Positions 17,324-26,885 of a stretch of 64,000 nucleotides of DNA are shown here, one piece after another. The notes beneath the pieces were generated by a model, which saw nothing but the letters and a program-made list of their open reading frames with translations, was not told the DNA's origin and did no database searches. The stretch is from NCBI RefSeq assembly GCF_006149045.1, contig NZ_VBSN01000027.1, positions 186,001-250,000 of the forward strand, given 5' to 3'. Position numbers and translations under genes: made by a program. The DNA is from Dyadobacter flavalbus (lineage in GTDB: Bacteria; Bacteroidota; Bacteroidia; Cytophagales; Spirosomataceae). Every line of letters begins with the position of its first letter. Position 1 is the first letter of the stretch.

Positions 17324-17365
17324 ATGTAAGAAGTGAAAAGTAAGAGGTGAAAAGTTATTAGTGAA
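17324..17365 (+). repeat. Heptamer array, AWGTRAA family
   Basis: Six units in exact 7-bp phase: ATGTAAG, AAGTGAA, AAGTAAG, AGGTGAA, AAGTTAT, TAGTGAA. The array begins 13 bp after the stop of the upstream secreted-protein gene and lies in its sense direction. The first three units place TAA, TGA, TAA in three different frames. Confidence 0.75.
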
Positions 17366-17482
17366 GATTTTTAAAGGTTTCTGGATCGGAGAGAAGTTGC
17401 TTTGGTCATAAGCCGGATTTCGTGATGCTCAACGTTAATTTTAATTTTTTGAAAAAGTTATTATTAAATGTTGCACACACTT

Positions 17483-19408
17483 ATGAAATTGAACTTGCTG
17501 TTTGTCTTGCCATTGTTGGCTTCATACCTGAGTAATTCCGTACAAAGCCAGGGTTTGTGTGATGTCGGCGGAGGCGGTTTCGGGCTTGATAAAAGTGAAG
17601 GCTGCGCGCCGCTGCTTGTCAAGATCAGCAATACGGTTCCCGACCCGATTGCAGTGGAATATGTACTGGATTACAAGGGAAATGCCAATCCTGGCTATAT
17701 AAATCTTTCTTCATACCAGTACAATACAGCGGGAAATTTCACTATCCTTCAGCGGGTATTTCTTTCTTCCGGAAAAATAGCAACTGCATGCCGGAATGTT
17801 AAAGTTTATGAAAGTCAGCCGGTTAATGCGCAATATACTTCCTGCGGCGGCGGGAAAGTAAATCTTGTTATTCAGGACAACAAAATATCTCAGGCATACG
17901 ATCAATACGAAATCAATTGGGGCGATAACAGTCCTGTCGAGATTGTTGCGAAAGGAGCAGTGATGGCAGCTGAACATTATTATAACAATACTTCGGCAAG
18001 TCCGGTCGTAAAAGTAATCGGGCTGTATAATTCCAATTCGGCCTGTACGCGCGGCCGTCCTTACTCAGCAACCATTTCCTTTCAGCAGGCGCAGCTCGGC
18101 AATATTCAGATTAAAGCAGTAGAAATGCGCGGGGACGGCTCGATCCGGCTTCATTACCTGGGCTTAACCGCAATCCCGACTAGCATTCAGTATAGTACGG
18201 ACGGTATTTCCTATATTACGGCAGGAAGCAGATCTTCCGGCGGAACGCAGCCTTACGATATAAAAGGATTGAACGCAAAGCAGGTTTACCGTTTGAAATT
18301 GTCCTCGGAAGATTTGTGTTCCGGGAAAATGGACAGCAAAGTCATCAGCTCCATGGTGCTTACAGGAAAATCCGAAGACGGGAAAAATGTGCTTACATGG
18401 AATCAGTACGGCAGTCCCGACGGATTTAAAAGTTACGATCTGCTGCGGGACGGAACAGTTATCAAGTCATTTACATCCGTTTCGGAAGTTACATATACCG
18501 ATGAAGATGTACAATGCGGAAGTTATTCGGAATATCAGATTGTCGCCCGGATCAATGACGTAACGTCTACTTCGGCTCCAATAGGAATCAAGGCAGAAAT
18601 AGCGGTTCCAAAACCGATTCAGCAGGCTTCGGTTTCTGTAATGAGCGACAATTCAGTAACAATAAAGGCAAAAATTCCAGGTTCTGGTCCGAACAGCACG
18701 TATGATTTATCCATAGAAAAAGCAGAAGCGGGCAGCAGTGATTTCAAGAAAATAATTACTTTATATAATCAGAACGAGTATTCGGATCTTTCTGTAAAAA
18801 CGGATGAAAAATCGTACTGCTATCGTTTGAGCTATCAGAATTCGTGCGGACAAAAGCTGCCGCCAACTCAGCCGATCTGCACGATATTGCTCAAAAATGA
18901 ATTGACAAAACTTTTCTGGAACTCAGAACTTCCGATTTTGGGCGGGTTGAAAGAGTACAGCATAATACAAAAAGGTACAAGCGGAACACAGCAGGAAATT
19001 CCGGTTCAGAAAAGCCACGGATATTTTATAAAGCTGGATAAGGAAAGTGAACTTGAATTTGATTTTCAGGTTAAGGCAATTTCCAGTGTACCCGGTTTCG
19101 AGAGCTTTTCCAATATCATCAGTTACAGGCGGAATGCCGGTGTTTTTGTTCCGGATGCTTTTACGCCTGACGGCAACGGGTTTAACGACGTGCTGCTGGC
19201 AAAGTCTACGCAGCTGAAATCCTTTGATTTTTCCGTATTCAACCGCTGGGGAGAAGTGATTTTCCGCTCAAACGCCCTTGCGGATGGTTGGGACGGCAAA
19301 ATAAACGGGGCCGATGCACCGACGGGTTCATACATTTATAAAGTTACATTCACAGACGATATCAATCAAACTGTTGAAAAAAGTGGTACATTTATGCTTC
19401 TGAGATAG
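17483..19408 (+). CDS. Secreted protein with type B T9SS (gliding) C-terminal domain, copy 2
   Basis: About 641 residues from ATG 17483 (MKLNLLFVLPLLASYL, a signal peptide), with an alternative start at 17468. The order of parts equals copy 1: GCAPLLVKISN PKD-like start, fibronectin-like middle, and the sorting domain VPDAFTPDGNGFND, FNRWGEVIF, GWDGKINGADAPTGSYIYKV. Corresponding stretches (SSM-L, DVQCGSYSEY-IVA, KSYCYRLSYQN) show common origin with copy 1, but overall similarity is moderate, so the duplication is old. It is likely exported by the type IX system. Confidence 0.87.
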   Translation: MKLNLLFVLPLLASYLSNSVQSQGLCDVGGGGFGLDKSEGCAPLLVKISNTVPDPIAVEYVLDYKGNANPGYINLSSYQYNTAGNFTILQRVFLSSGKIATACRNVKVYESQPVNAQYTSCGGGKVNLVIQDNKISQAYDQYEINWGDNSPVEIVAKGAVMAAEHYYNNTSASPVVKVIGLYNSNSACTRGRPYSATISFQQAQLGNIQIKAVEMRGDGSIRLHYLGLTAIPTSIQYSTDGISYITAGSRSSGGTQPYDIKGLNAKQVYRLKLSSEDLCSGKMDSKVISSMVLTGKSEDGKNVLTWNQYGSPDGFKSYDLLRDGTVIKSFTSVSEVTYTDEDVQCGSYSEYQIVARINDVTSTSAPIGIKAEIAVPKPIQQASVSVMSDNSVTIKAKIPGSGPNSTYDLSIEKAEAGSSDFKKIITLYNQNEYSDLSVKTDEKSYCYRLSYQNSCGQKLPPTQPICTILLKNELTKLFWNSELPILGGLKEYSIIQKGTSGTQQEIPVQKSHGYFIKLDKESELEFDFQVKAISSVPGFESFSNIISYRRNAGVFVPDAFTPDGNGFNDVLLAKSTQLKSFDFSVFNRWGEVIFRSNALADGWDGKINGADAPTGSYIYKVTFTDDINQTVEKSGTFMLLR

Positions 19409-19462
19409 GAACCATTTTACTTGGAATGGTCTTATATCAGCGTAAAACTTAACAGCAGAGAT

Positions 19463-19810
19463 ATGTTTGGAAATATGGCAGATATGATGGGGCTGATGGG
19501 TAAAATGAAAGACCTTCAGTCCCGTATGAAAGAAGCTCAGGATGAGCTGGGAGGAATTACACAAACTGCAGAATCCGGAGGCGGAATGGTAAAAGCAACC
19601 GTTAACGGACAAAAGGAACTGATCGGCCTTGAACTGGATAAAGACCTGATTAATCCGGATGACAAGGAAATGCTTCAGGATCTTATTGTTGCTGCGGTTA
19701 ACAAGGCATTTGAAAATATTGAGCCCAAAATCAAAGAGCACCTGCAGAAAGCAACAGACGGCGTACTGCCCAATATCCCGGGACTGGATCTTGGCGGGTT
19801 TATGAAATAA
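19463..19810 (+). CDS. YbaB/EbfC family nucleoid-associated protein
   Basis: 115 residues from ATG 19463. Met at 19421 would add 14 residues not seen in the family. The sequence MFGNMADMMGLMGKMKDLQS and the central GMVKATVNGQKELIGLELD are typical of the small DNA-binding dimers that usually lie beside dnaX and recR. Here neither is adjacent; a glycosyltransferase gene follows after 11 bp. It probably binds DNA as a tweezer-shaped dimer. Confidence 0.88.
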   Translation: MFGNMADMMGLMGKMKDLQSRMKEAQDELGGITQTAESGGGMVKATVNGQKELIGLELDKDLINPDDKEMLQDLIVAAVNKAFENIEPKIKEHLQKATDGVLPNIPGLDLGGFMK

Positions 19811-19821
19811 AATAATACCTG

Positions 19822-20847
19822 ATGGCTTCCACGGTTGCGATTGTAATCCTGAATTATAACGGTCAGCATTATCTTGAAAAGTTTCTTCCATACGTAATCC
19901 GGTATTCAGAAGGCTATGATATCTGGGTTGCAGATAATGCTTCCACGGACCATTCGCTTAGTTGGCTGCACGAAAATTATCCTGAAATACGGAAACTTTC
20001 CATTTCTGAAAACCGCGGGTATGCAGGAGGCTACAATGAAGCCCTCCGGCATATTTCGGCGGATTATTATATATTGCTGAACTCGGATATTGAGGTCACC
20101 AGCAACTGGATCGAGCCTGTCATTTCCTTTATGGACTCGGATCAGAGAATTGCAGCATGCCAGCCTAAAATCCGTTCCTACGATCTTCCGACACATTTTG
20201 AATATGCCGGCGCAGCCGGTGGCTATATGGACTATCTTGGCTATCCGTTCTGCCGCGGACGTATTTTCGATACGCGGGAAGAGGACTCTGGCCAGTATGA
20301 TGATGAAAAAGATGTGTTCTGGGCCACGGGCGCATGCCTGTTTGTAAGGTCCAAAGCTTTTCATGAAGCATCCGGGTTTGATGAACAGTTTTTTGCCCAC
20401 ATGGAAGAAATCGACTTGTGCTGGCGATTGCTTAACATGCAGTACAGAGTTACTTATTGCGGGAAATCAGTCGTTTATCACGTCGGAGGAGGAACGCTCC
20501 ACAAATCCAATCCAAGGAAAACCTTTCTGAATTACAGGAACAATCTCATCATGCTTTTCAAAAACCTGCCGAAAGGCCGCAGATGGAAAACGGTTTTCAT
20601 AAGATTGGTTCTGGATGGGATTTCCAGTGTACGGTTTATGGCAACAGGCGCATGGCCGGATGTAATTGCCATTATCAGGGCACATTTTGCTTTTTACGCA
20701 ATGATACCGGCTTTGTTAACATCAACAAAAAGAACAACTTACCGTGCTCCGTTATATTACAGAAGTGTCGTATGGGAATATTTTGTGTTGGGAAAACACA
20801 GGTTTTATCAGCTTACAGGAATCAGGAATTCTATAACTCCCAAATAG
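19822..20847 (+). CDS. Glycosyltransferase family 2
   Basis: 341 residues. The N-terminal GT-A domain has VAIVILNYNG, the nucleotide-sugar loop VADNASTDHS, NRGYAGGYNEAL, and the metal motif LNSDIE. Further on are FWATGACLFVRSKAF and the acceptor-side EEIDLCWR. These fit the rhamnosyltransferase-like GT2 branch (WbbL type). The C-terminal 90 residues contain one or two hydrophobic stretches that may attach it to the membrane. The 3' end overlaps the convergent PspC gene by 17 bp. Confidence 0.9.
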   Translation: MASTVAIVILNYNGQHYLEKFLPYVIRYSEGYDIWVADNASTDHSLSWLHENYPEIRKLSISENRGYAGGYNEALRHISADYYILLNSDIEVTSNWIEPVISFMDSDQRIAACQPKIRSYDLPTHFEYAGAAGGYMDYLGYPFCRGRIFDTREEDSGQYDDEKDVFWATGACLFVRSKAFHEASGFDEQFFAHMEEIDLCWRLLNMQYRVTYCGKSVVYHVGGGTLHKSNPRKTFLNYRNNLIMLFKNLPKGRRWKTVFIRLVLDGISSVRFMATGAWPDVIAIIRAHFAFYAMIPALLTSTKRTTYRAPLYYRSVVWEYFVLGKHRFYQLTGIRNSITPK

Positions 20848-21052
20848 TGGGACTGTTATGTCTGCGCCAGTGCTGGCGGATCTCCATCCAGAAAGCCATG
20901 ATCAGGTACAGGATAATAGGCGACCCGAAGGTCATGAAGGTTGCATAAATAAAGTACAGCCGTATACTGCTGGCAGGGAAATTAAGCTTTTCGCCCAACT
21001 TCGCACACACGCCAAATATCTGGTCTTCCACGTAATACCGAAGTCTGTTCAT
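20831..21052 (-). CDS. PspC domain protein
   Basis: 73 residues from ATG 21052 (MNRLRYYVEDQIFGVCAKLGEKL); an upstream Met at 21106 would add 18 residues with no family match. The N-terminal FGVCAKLGEKLNFPASSIRLYFIY resembles the PspC core, and FGSPIILYLIMAFWM is a single transmembrane helix. PspC proteins sense envelope stress in other bacteria. No psp operon is present, so its role here is unclear. Confidence 0.75.
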   Translation of the reverse strand: MNRLRYYVEDQIFGVCAKLGEKLNFPASSIRLYFIYATFMTFGSPIILYLIMAFWMEIRQHWRRHNSPTIWEL

Positions 21053-21106
21053 ACCTTTTATAGCAATATTTAATTCATAATTAAGGAATTTAGCTTTGAG
21101 ATACAA

Positions 21107-21403
21107 TCCGAATACTGAATTTTATTCAAATTGACTTCCCGGACTGCTTTACCGCTTACTCGTAAGTTTTCAAATTCTTTATTCAAATAAATTGTTTTAC
21201 AAACAATTTTTGTTTCTTTGTGATTGAAGGTTTTGTAAGTTGTTCATTATAATCAGCATGTCCTGACTAAAAATACCAAAATTTCTTTTGCCATTGGGTT
21301 GAGCCTCCCTCAATTATTTGGTAACGTTATGAAAGGTTTAATCTGAAACGCTTGCAACTCCTTTGTATTTTCACCTTATTTCAATTTTTTTATTTCAACT
21401 ATT
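21107..21403. other. Gap between the pspC-like and cold-shock genes
   Basis: About 300 AT-rich bases. The last 150-200 probably contain the promoter and leader of the cold-shock gene, since long structured leaders are common there. No exact -7 box was found; TATTTTCA near 21368 is a weak candidate. Nothing else is recognised. Confidence 0.3.
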
Positions 21404-21598
21404 ATGCCAACAGGTACTGTAAAATTTTTCAATGAAGCTAAGGGATACGGCTTCATCGTGGAAGACGACACAAACAGAGACATTTTTGTCCATGTGACAG
21501 GATTGGGAGGACTTACTATCCGTGAAAACGATCAAGTAGAATACGAAGTCGTTGAAGGCAAGAAAGGACTAAACGCTGTGCAGGTAAAAAAGATATAG
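21404..21598 (+). CDS. Cold-shock domain protein (CspA family)
   Basis: 64 residues, the entire length of a single cold-shock domain. RNP1 is KGYGFI (about residues 13-18) and RNP2 is DIFVHV (about 26-31), the nucleic-acid-binding strands of the OB-fold barrel. It should bind single-stranded RNA or DNA and melt RNA structure at low temperature or in growth transitions. A strong bidirectional terminator lies 23 bp after the stop. Confidence 0.95.
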   Translation: MPTGTVKFFNEAKGYGFIVEDDTNRDIFVHVTGLGGLTIRENDQVEYEVVEGKKGLNAVQVKKI

Positions 21599-21620
21599 TT
21601 GTATTTTTTTTGCGAAAAGT

Positions 21621-21650
21621 AAAAATGCCGCAATCCGTTGCGGCATTTTT
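21621..21650. terminator. Bidirectional terminator between the csp and lysS genes
   Basis: A 13-bp stem, AAAAATGCCGCAA and TTGCGGCATTTTT, with the loop TCCG. The A and T tails serve both the cold-shock gene (plus) and lysS (minus), which converge here. Confidence 0.88.
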
Positions 21651-21660
21651 ACTTTTATAG

Positions 21661-23376
21661 CTATTCAACCCATGCTTTTATTTCGTCCAGCAAAGGCATT
21701 TTTTCTTCTATTTTAAGCTTCTTCCGCATGCCGCCAAGATCATTGAAAATTTTGTTCGGACTGGCTGCTTTCAGCTGTTCAATGGTCAGAATGTTCATTT
21801 TCTGCAAAGCCGGAATCCATACTGCGGGCACGCCTGCTTGCATATAATCCGTTTCTTTCGCCATTTCCGGCTTCTTTTCAGGACGCATCTGCGGGAAAAA
21901 GATCACTTCCTGAATGCTTGAATTGTTGGTCAGCAGCATCGTCAGGCGGTCAATTCCGATTCCGATTCCCGATGTAGGCGGCATTCCGTATTCCAGCGAG
22001 CGCAGAAAATCGTCATCCATTTCCATGGCTTCGTCATCGCCGCGTTCTTTCAGTTTAAGCTGGTCTTCAAAGCGTTCGCGCTGCTCGATCGGATCATTTA
22101 ACTCGGAGTAGGCATTTGCAATTTCCCTGCCGTTAACGAAAAGTTCGAAGCGTTCCACCATGCCGCTTTTGGTACGGTGTTTCTTTGTAAGCGGAGACAT
22201 TTCAACAGGATGATCAATGATGAATGTCGGCTGGATAATATTTTCCTCAACTTTCTCACCAAAGATTTCATCAATAAGCTTTCCTTTGCCCATACTTTCA
22301 CTTACTTCCATTCCCCATTCCCGGCACTGGCTGCGGATGGCCGCTTCATCCAGCTCGTCCACATTGAGCCCGGTGTACTGAAGAATGGCATCCGTAATGC
22401 TCAGGCGTGGGTACGGACCGGCAAAGTTCAGTTCTTTATCCCCGAATACGGCTGTTGTGGTTCCGTTAACAGCTATTGCGACTTGTTCCAGCACTTGTTC
22501 GGTCATCTGCATCATCCACAGATAATCCTTGTAAGCGACATACAATTCCACGGTTGTAAACTCCGGGTTATGCGTGCGGTCCATGCCTTCATTCCTGAAA
22601 AGCTTGCCGAATTCATAAACGCCTTCAAAACCGCCTACAATCAATCGCTTCAGGTGCAGCTCGGTAGCAATGCGCAGAAACAGATCGACATCCAGTGCAT
22701 TATGGTGCGTTTCGAACGGCCTTGCTGCTGCGCCACCGTGAATGGACTGAAGTACGGGCGTTTCCACTTCCAGCCAGCCTTTTGAATCAAAGTAAGAGCG
22801 CATGGTTGTAATAATCCTGGCTCTTTTGATGAAAATAGCACGGATTTCCGGATTTACGATCAGGTCTACATAACGCTGGCGGTAACGCAGTTCCGGATCG
22901 GTAAAGCCGTCGTATATGTTTCCGTCTTCGTCCCGTTTTACAACCGGCAAGGGACGGAGCGATTTATTAAGGATTTTAAATTCCTGAACATGAACAGAGA
23001 TTTCACCCGTTTGCGTAGTAAAAACAAAGCCTGTGATGCCAATGATATCACCAATATCCAGCAATTTCTTGAATACGGTGTTATAAAGTGTTTTGTCTTC
23101 GCCGGGGCACAAGTCGTCGCGGCGGAAGTAAAGCTGGATTCTGCCCGTACTGTCCTGCAACTCTGCAAAAGCCGCGCTGCCCATGATACGAAAACCCATC
23201 AGCCTTCCGGCCATCGTTACATACTTGTAATCAATCTTGTTGTTCTCGTAATTCTTGGTAATGTCCGATGCATAAGTATTTACCACAAATTCTTCGGCAG
23301 GATAAGGTTCAATACCTAACCGCATCAGTTCTTCCCGTTTTTGACGACGTAATATTTCCTGTTCGCTCAATAGCAT
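21661..23376 (-). CDS. lysS: Lysyl-tRNA synthetase, class II
   Basis: 571 residues. The N-terminal OB-fold anticodon domain ([24 protein letters not shown]) is followed by the class II core: motif 2 region [18 protein letters not shown] and motif 3 [13 protein letters not shown]. The family normally ends near [12 protein letters not shown]; here about 75 more residues follow, with an HhH-like segment ([21 protein letters not shown]). Such tails are common in Bacteroidota LysS. Start 23376 fits the family. A promoter lies about 50 bp upstream, and a terminator shared with the csp gene lies downstream. Confidence 0.95.
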   Translation of the reverse strand: MLLSEQEILRRQKREELMRLGIEPYPAEEFVVNTYASDITKNYENNKIDYKYVTMAGRLMGFRIMGSAAFAELQDSTGRIQLYFRRDDLCPGEDKTLYNTVFKKLLDIGDIIGITGFVFTTQTGEISVHVQEFKILNKSLRPLPVVKRDEDGNIYDGFTDPELRYRQRYVDLIVNPEIRAIFIKRARIITTMRSYFDSKGWLEVETPVLQSIHGGAAARPFETHHNALDVDLFLRIATELHLKRLIVGGFEGVYEFGKLFRNEGMDRTHNPEFTTVELYVAYKDYLWMMQMTEQVLEQVAIAVNGTTTAVFGDKELNFAGPYPRLSITDAILQYTGLNVDELDEAAIRSQCREWGMEVSESMGKGKLIDEIFGEKVEENIIQPTFIIDHPVEMSPLTKKHRTKSGMVERFELFVNGREIANAYSELNDPIEQRERFEDQLKLKERGDDEAMEMDDDFLRSLEYGMPPTSGIGIGIDRLTMLLTNNSSIQEVIFFPQMRPEKKPEMAKETDYMQAGVPAVWIPALQKMNILTIEQLKAASPNKIFNDLGGMRKKLKIEEKMPLLDEIKAWVE

Positions 23377-23425
23377 TTTACAGCAGTAATTAAAATAACA
23401 AATGTCTGTATTTCAAAATAGTGCG

Positions 23426-23457
23426 CAAAATTAGTACATTTTGACGTGAATATCGAA
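23426..23457 (-). promoter_or_regulatory. lysS promoter
   Basis: On the minus strand TAATTTTG (23433-23426) is an exact -7 box. TTTC at 23457-23454 stands 20 bp upstream, in the -33 position with one mismatch to TTTG. Transcription would begin about 40 bp before the lysS start. Confidence 0.6.
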
Positions 23458-23596
23458 ACTGAAACCGGCAAGATCATGTATCCAGCGAACGGTATGATTT
23501 CTGGCACGTTATTAATGGCCTTGCGTATGAGGTATACAGTAACCGGCTGTTCAGTAGTTTAACACATACATCTATTCGTTAAATCCTTCTCCGTTC

Positions 23597-26089
23597 ATGT
23601 TTGCAAGAATTTTAAAAATCTTTGGTATAGTTGCTTTATGTGCGTTCTTTTTGTTTGGCGCCGTTGAAATTTGGGTTTACAGAAATAAAGAAAAATTTTT
23701 CCGGACGGTTCAGGAAATGGTCAATGAAAACCTGAACGGACATCTTGAAATTGAGGATTTTAAATTCCGGCCGTTTAAAGGTCAGTTTGGGCTGAACTTC
23801 ACCATGGAAAATGTGAGACTGACGGATAGCCTTTATCAGATTCATAAAAAGCCGTTCCTTGAAGCGGAATACATGCAGGTTGCACTGGACCTGCAGAACT
23901 TTTACAAAGGGGATATAAAAATCAAAAACCTGATCCTGCAGAACGGCAGCCTGAAAATGTTTGTACAAAAAGACGGGTACTCCAATATGACCATTTTCAG
24001 GTCGTCGCCGCAGGATTCGGCCATTAACCGTGACGTGGGCCATCGCGACGGAATTGTAAAGAAGCTTGGAAACCTGAGATTCATCAACTTTGCTGTCAGC
24101 TATTCCGATTCCGTCAAGGAAAAATACTACGGCGCCCTTTTTCATGATGCTGTCAACATAACGAATGTAACGGATACTGCCACAAATGCCCGATTTACCG
24201 GATCTGTTTTCTTTAACGGGCTTACATTCAAGCCCCGGAAAGGCGGATTTCTGGTCAGGCAGGAAGCCATGCTTGATCTGGCCCTTTCGTACAATGAAAA
24301 TACCAAAAAACTCCTGATCGCTCCTTCTTCGCTGGAAAGTGCAACGCATGACAAAATCGGCATAAACGGAGAATTTGACTTTTCGGACACGACAAGAGCT
24401 TTCAAGCTGAGTTTTGGCGTAAAGAAAATAGCCGTCAAGAATGCATTGCCGCTTCTGACACGAAGACTTCGGGAACAGCTTGATTCCATCGGCATTCAGG
24501 CAAATGTAGATACGCAGGTAAAAATAGACGGAAAATTAAACGGCGAGCAGCCGCGTGTTGACGTTTTTTTCAAGACAGAACCGTTCAAATACGAATTGCC
24601 CGTCGGCGTATTGCGGAATATGCAGACTACGGGACATTTTACAAACCAGGCCGATACCACGCAGTTTCCAAGCATTTACAATTCGCGGATTACTGCTCCG
24701 AACGTTATCGGAATGTTTGAAAAAATACCGTTTAAGTTTTCCCTCGCAGTAACCAATTTCTTTAATCCCGTAGCCAAGCTGGACGGTGTCGTTTCTGCGG
24801 ATTCAAGCAATATGAACGAACTTCTGGACCCGGTTCGTTACCGGTTTCGCAACGGAACGGCGAAAATTGATTTTCACTTTGACGGAAGCCTCAAAAACTT
24901 TTATGATCCGAAAAAAGAACGCTTTAACGGGAAACTGAGCGGAAAAGTAGCGCTCAATAACATATCCATGGATTATTTGCCGCGGCAAGTAAGATTGGCA
25001 AAAATCAAAGGTGATTTTACATTCAATGAAAAAGTACTCGTATTCCCGGCCATAAGTGTTTTCGACGGACAAAATATGATGTATTTTCAGGGGACAGTCG
25101 TGGACCTGGTTCCTTATCTGTTTGGTTCGCCGAGGCTGCTGACAGCAAATGTAAATATCAACATTCCGACCTGGAAGCTGAACTGGCTTGAAACCTTGCT
25201 GGCGCCGAGAAAGACAACGGTAAGAAGGAAAAAGAAACTGAAACTTTCGGAGCTGCTGGATGAAGCCATTGATCAGATGCAGATTGTGGCGAAGCTGGAC
25301 TCCAAAAACCTGAAATACCGGAACTTTAACGCCAAGGATGTAAAAGGCCAGTTTACAATCAAAAACAATGCCGTAAGCATAGAATATTTTATGATGAAAG
25401 CATTTGGGAAAGGCAGCGTAAGGGTTTCAGGCGAAATGGATAATTCGGGCGCTAGTCCTTTGCCGCGCCTTGCAGTAAGAGGAAATATTAAAAATGCAGA
25501 CGTACATTCGGTTTTTTACTCTTTCGATAATTTCGGCCAGAAAACGTTTACGCATGACAATCTGAAAGGGATACTGAGTACGGATTTCAATTTTGAATCG
25601 AGGCTGAATAACAATGTAAGGCTTGTTCCTTCTACGATGAAAGGAAATTTGCGGATTGATTTTACAAACGGCTACATCATTAATTTTGAACCGTTCATGA
25701 AAATGAAACGGCTTATATTTAAAAAGCGCAATTTTGAAAGAGTAAAATTTGCGCCTATTCGCACAGACTTCATCCTGAAAGGGCAGGAAATAGAAATCCA
25801 GCCGATGGAAATTGAATCCAATGTACTTACGCTTTACATTGACGGCATTTACAGCTTTGGTACCAAAACGGACATCAATATTCAGATACCGCTCAGCAAT
25901 CTTAAAAAAAGGGATTCCACTTATGTTCTTGATCCCAATAATGAAGAGAAAAAAGACGGTTCAAAGATATTCCTCCGTGCCATTGATGAAAATGGCGAGG
26001 TAAATATAAAACTGGCTTTCCGCAAGAAGAAAGACAAGGAAAAAGATAAGGATAAAGACGATAACCAGCCGGAAGAAATTGAAAAATAG
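23597..26089 (+). CDS. AsmA-like protein
   Basis: 830 residues with one N-terminal transmembrane helix (about residues 7-25) and a long beta-rich periplasmic part made of repeating strands, ending in a highly charged lysine/glutamate tail (KKDKEKDKDKDD). The C-terminal section LKGILSTDFNFESRLNN and NGYIINFEPFMKMKRLIF resembles the AsmA C-terminal region. AsmA-like proteins form bridge-like grooves thought to move phospholipids to the outer membrane. The stop lies 1 bp from the 3' end of the convergent response-regulator gene. Confidence 0.8.
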   Translation: MFARILKIFGIVALCAFFLFGAVEIWVYRNKEKFFRTVQEMVNENLNGHLEIEDFKFRPFKGQFGLNFTMENVRLTDSLYQIHKKPFLEAEYMQVALDLQNFYKGDIKIKNLILQNGSLKMFVQKDGYSNMTIFRSSPQDSAINRDVGHRDGIVKKLGNLRFINFAVSYSDSVKEKYYGALFHDAVNITNVTDTATNARFTGSVFFNGLTFKPRKGGFLVRQEAMLDLALSYNENTKKLLIAPSSLESATHDKIGINGEFDFSDTTRAFKLSFGVKKIAVKNALPLLTRRLREQLDSIGIQANVDTQVKIDGKLNGEQPRVDVFFKTEPFKYELPVGVLRNMQTTGHFTNQADTTQFPSIYNSRITAPNVIGMFEKIPFKFSLAVTNFFNPVAKLDGVVSADSSNMNELLDPVRYRFRNGTAKIDFHFDGSLKNFYDPKKERFNGKLSGKVALNNISMDYLPRQVRLAKIKGDFTFNEKVLVFPAISVFDGQNMMYFQGTVVDLVPYLFGSPRLLTANVNINIPTWKLNWLETLLAPRKTTVRRKKKLKLSELLDEAIDQMQIVAKLDSKNLKYRNFNAKDVKGQFTIKNNAVSIEYFMMKAFGKGSVRVSGEMDNSGASPLPRLAVRGNIKNADVHSVFYSFDNFGQKTFTHDNLKGILSTDFNFESRLNNNVRLVPSTMKGNLRIDFTNGYIINFEPFMKMKRLIFKKRNFERVKFAPIRTDFILKGQEIEIQPMEIESNVLTLYIDGIYSFGTKTDINIQIPLSNLKKRDSTYVLDPNNEEKKDGSKIFLRAIDENGEVNIKLAFRKKKDKEKDKDKDDNQPEEIEK

Positions 26090-26090
26090 T

Positions 26091-26798
26091 TTACTGTTCC
26101 GTACTGAACATGTAACCGACTCCTTTCAGCGTTTTGATGTATCTGTCGCCCAGCTTTTCACGCAGTTTACGTATATGGACGTCAACGGTCCTTTCCAGCA
26201 CGTATATGTCGGCGCCCCAGATTTTCTGAAGCAGTTCGTCCCGGCTGAAAACCTTGTCGGGCGTCTGGGCCAGAAAAAACAGAAGTTCAAATTCCTTTTT
26301 GGGCAGAACAACCGATTTTTCCGAATCCTGCGTAACCGTATAGTTTTTCCTGTTTATAGATAAATCAAGAATGTCGATCTGATCTCCGGATTCGGCTTTT
26401 TGTGCTTCACGGCGGAACAAAGCGTTGATGCGGCTCATCAGCGCACGCGGCTTGATCGGCTTTGTAATATAATCGTCAGCACCCACTTCAAAAGCCGCAA
26501 CTTCCGAGTATTCTTCGGAACGGGCCGTAAGAAAAAGAATATACGTATTTCTGATGTCCGGGTTCTGGCGCAGCATCCGTCCGGTTTCAATGCCGTCCAT
26601 CTGAGGCATCATTATATCCAGAAGGATCAGGTCCGGAATAAATGTTTTGGCAATTTCAATTGCTTTTTTGCCGTTGCAGGCAGTCAGAACGTTGTAACCT
26701 TCTTTATTGAGATTGTATTCCAGAAGTTCAACAATATCAGAGTCATCATCAACAACCAGTACTTTCGGGGCTGATGAGGCAGATTTAGCGGTGCTCAT
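26091..26798 (-). CDS. OmpR/PhoB-type response regulator
   Basis: 235 residues. The receiver domain (about 12-130) has the acidic pocket DDD at 17-19, the phosphoacceptor Asp61 in LLDIMMP, and the switch lysine in TKPIKP. The C-terminal winged helix (about 140-233) ends with RTVDVHIRKLREKLGDRYIKTLKGVGYMF, the recognition-helix pattern of the OmpR class. No histidine kinase gene is adjacent, so the partner must be elsewhere. Confidence 0.92.
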   Translation of the reverse strand: MSTAKSASSAPKVLVVDDDSDIVELLEYNLNKEGYNVLTACNGKKAIEIAKTFIPDLILLDIMMPQMDGIETGRMLRQNPDIRNTYILFLTARSEEYSEVAAFEVGADDYITKPIKPRALMSRINALFRREAQKAESGDQIDILDLSINRKNYTVTQDSEKSVVLPKKEFELLFFLAQTPDKVFSRDELLQKIWGADIYVLERTVDVHIRKLREKLGDRYIKTLKGVGYMFSTEQ

Positions 26799-26885
26799 TG
26801 AGTTAATTATTAAAACGCAACATGAAATTAGCAGATGTGATGTTCAGATTACATGTTTCGGGCCAATGTTAACATAAACATAATA

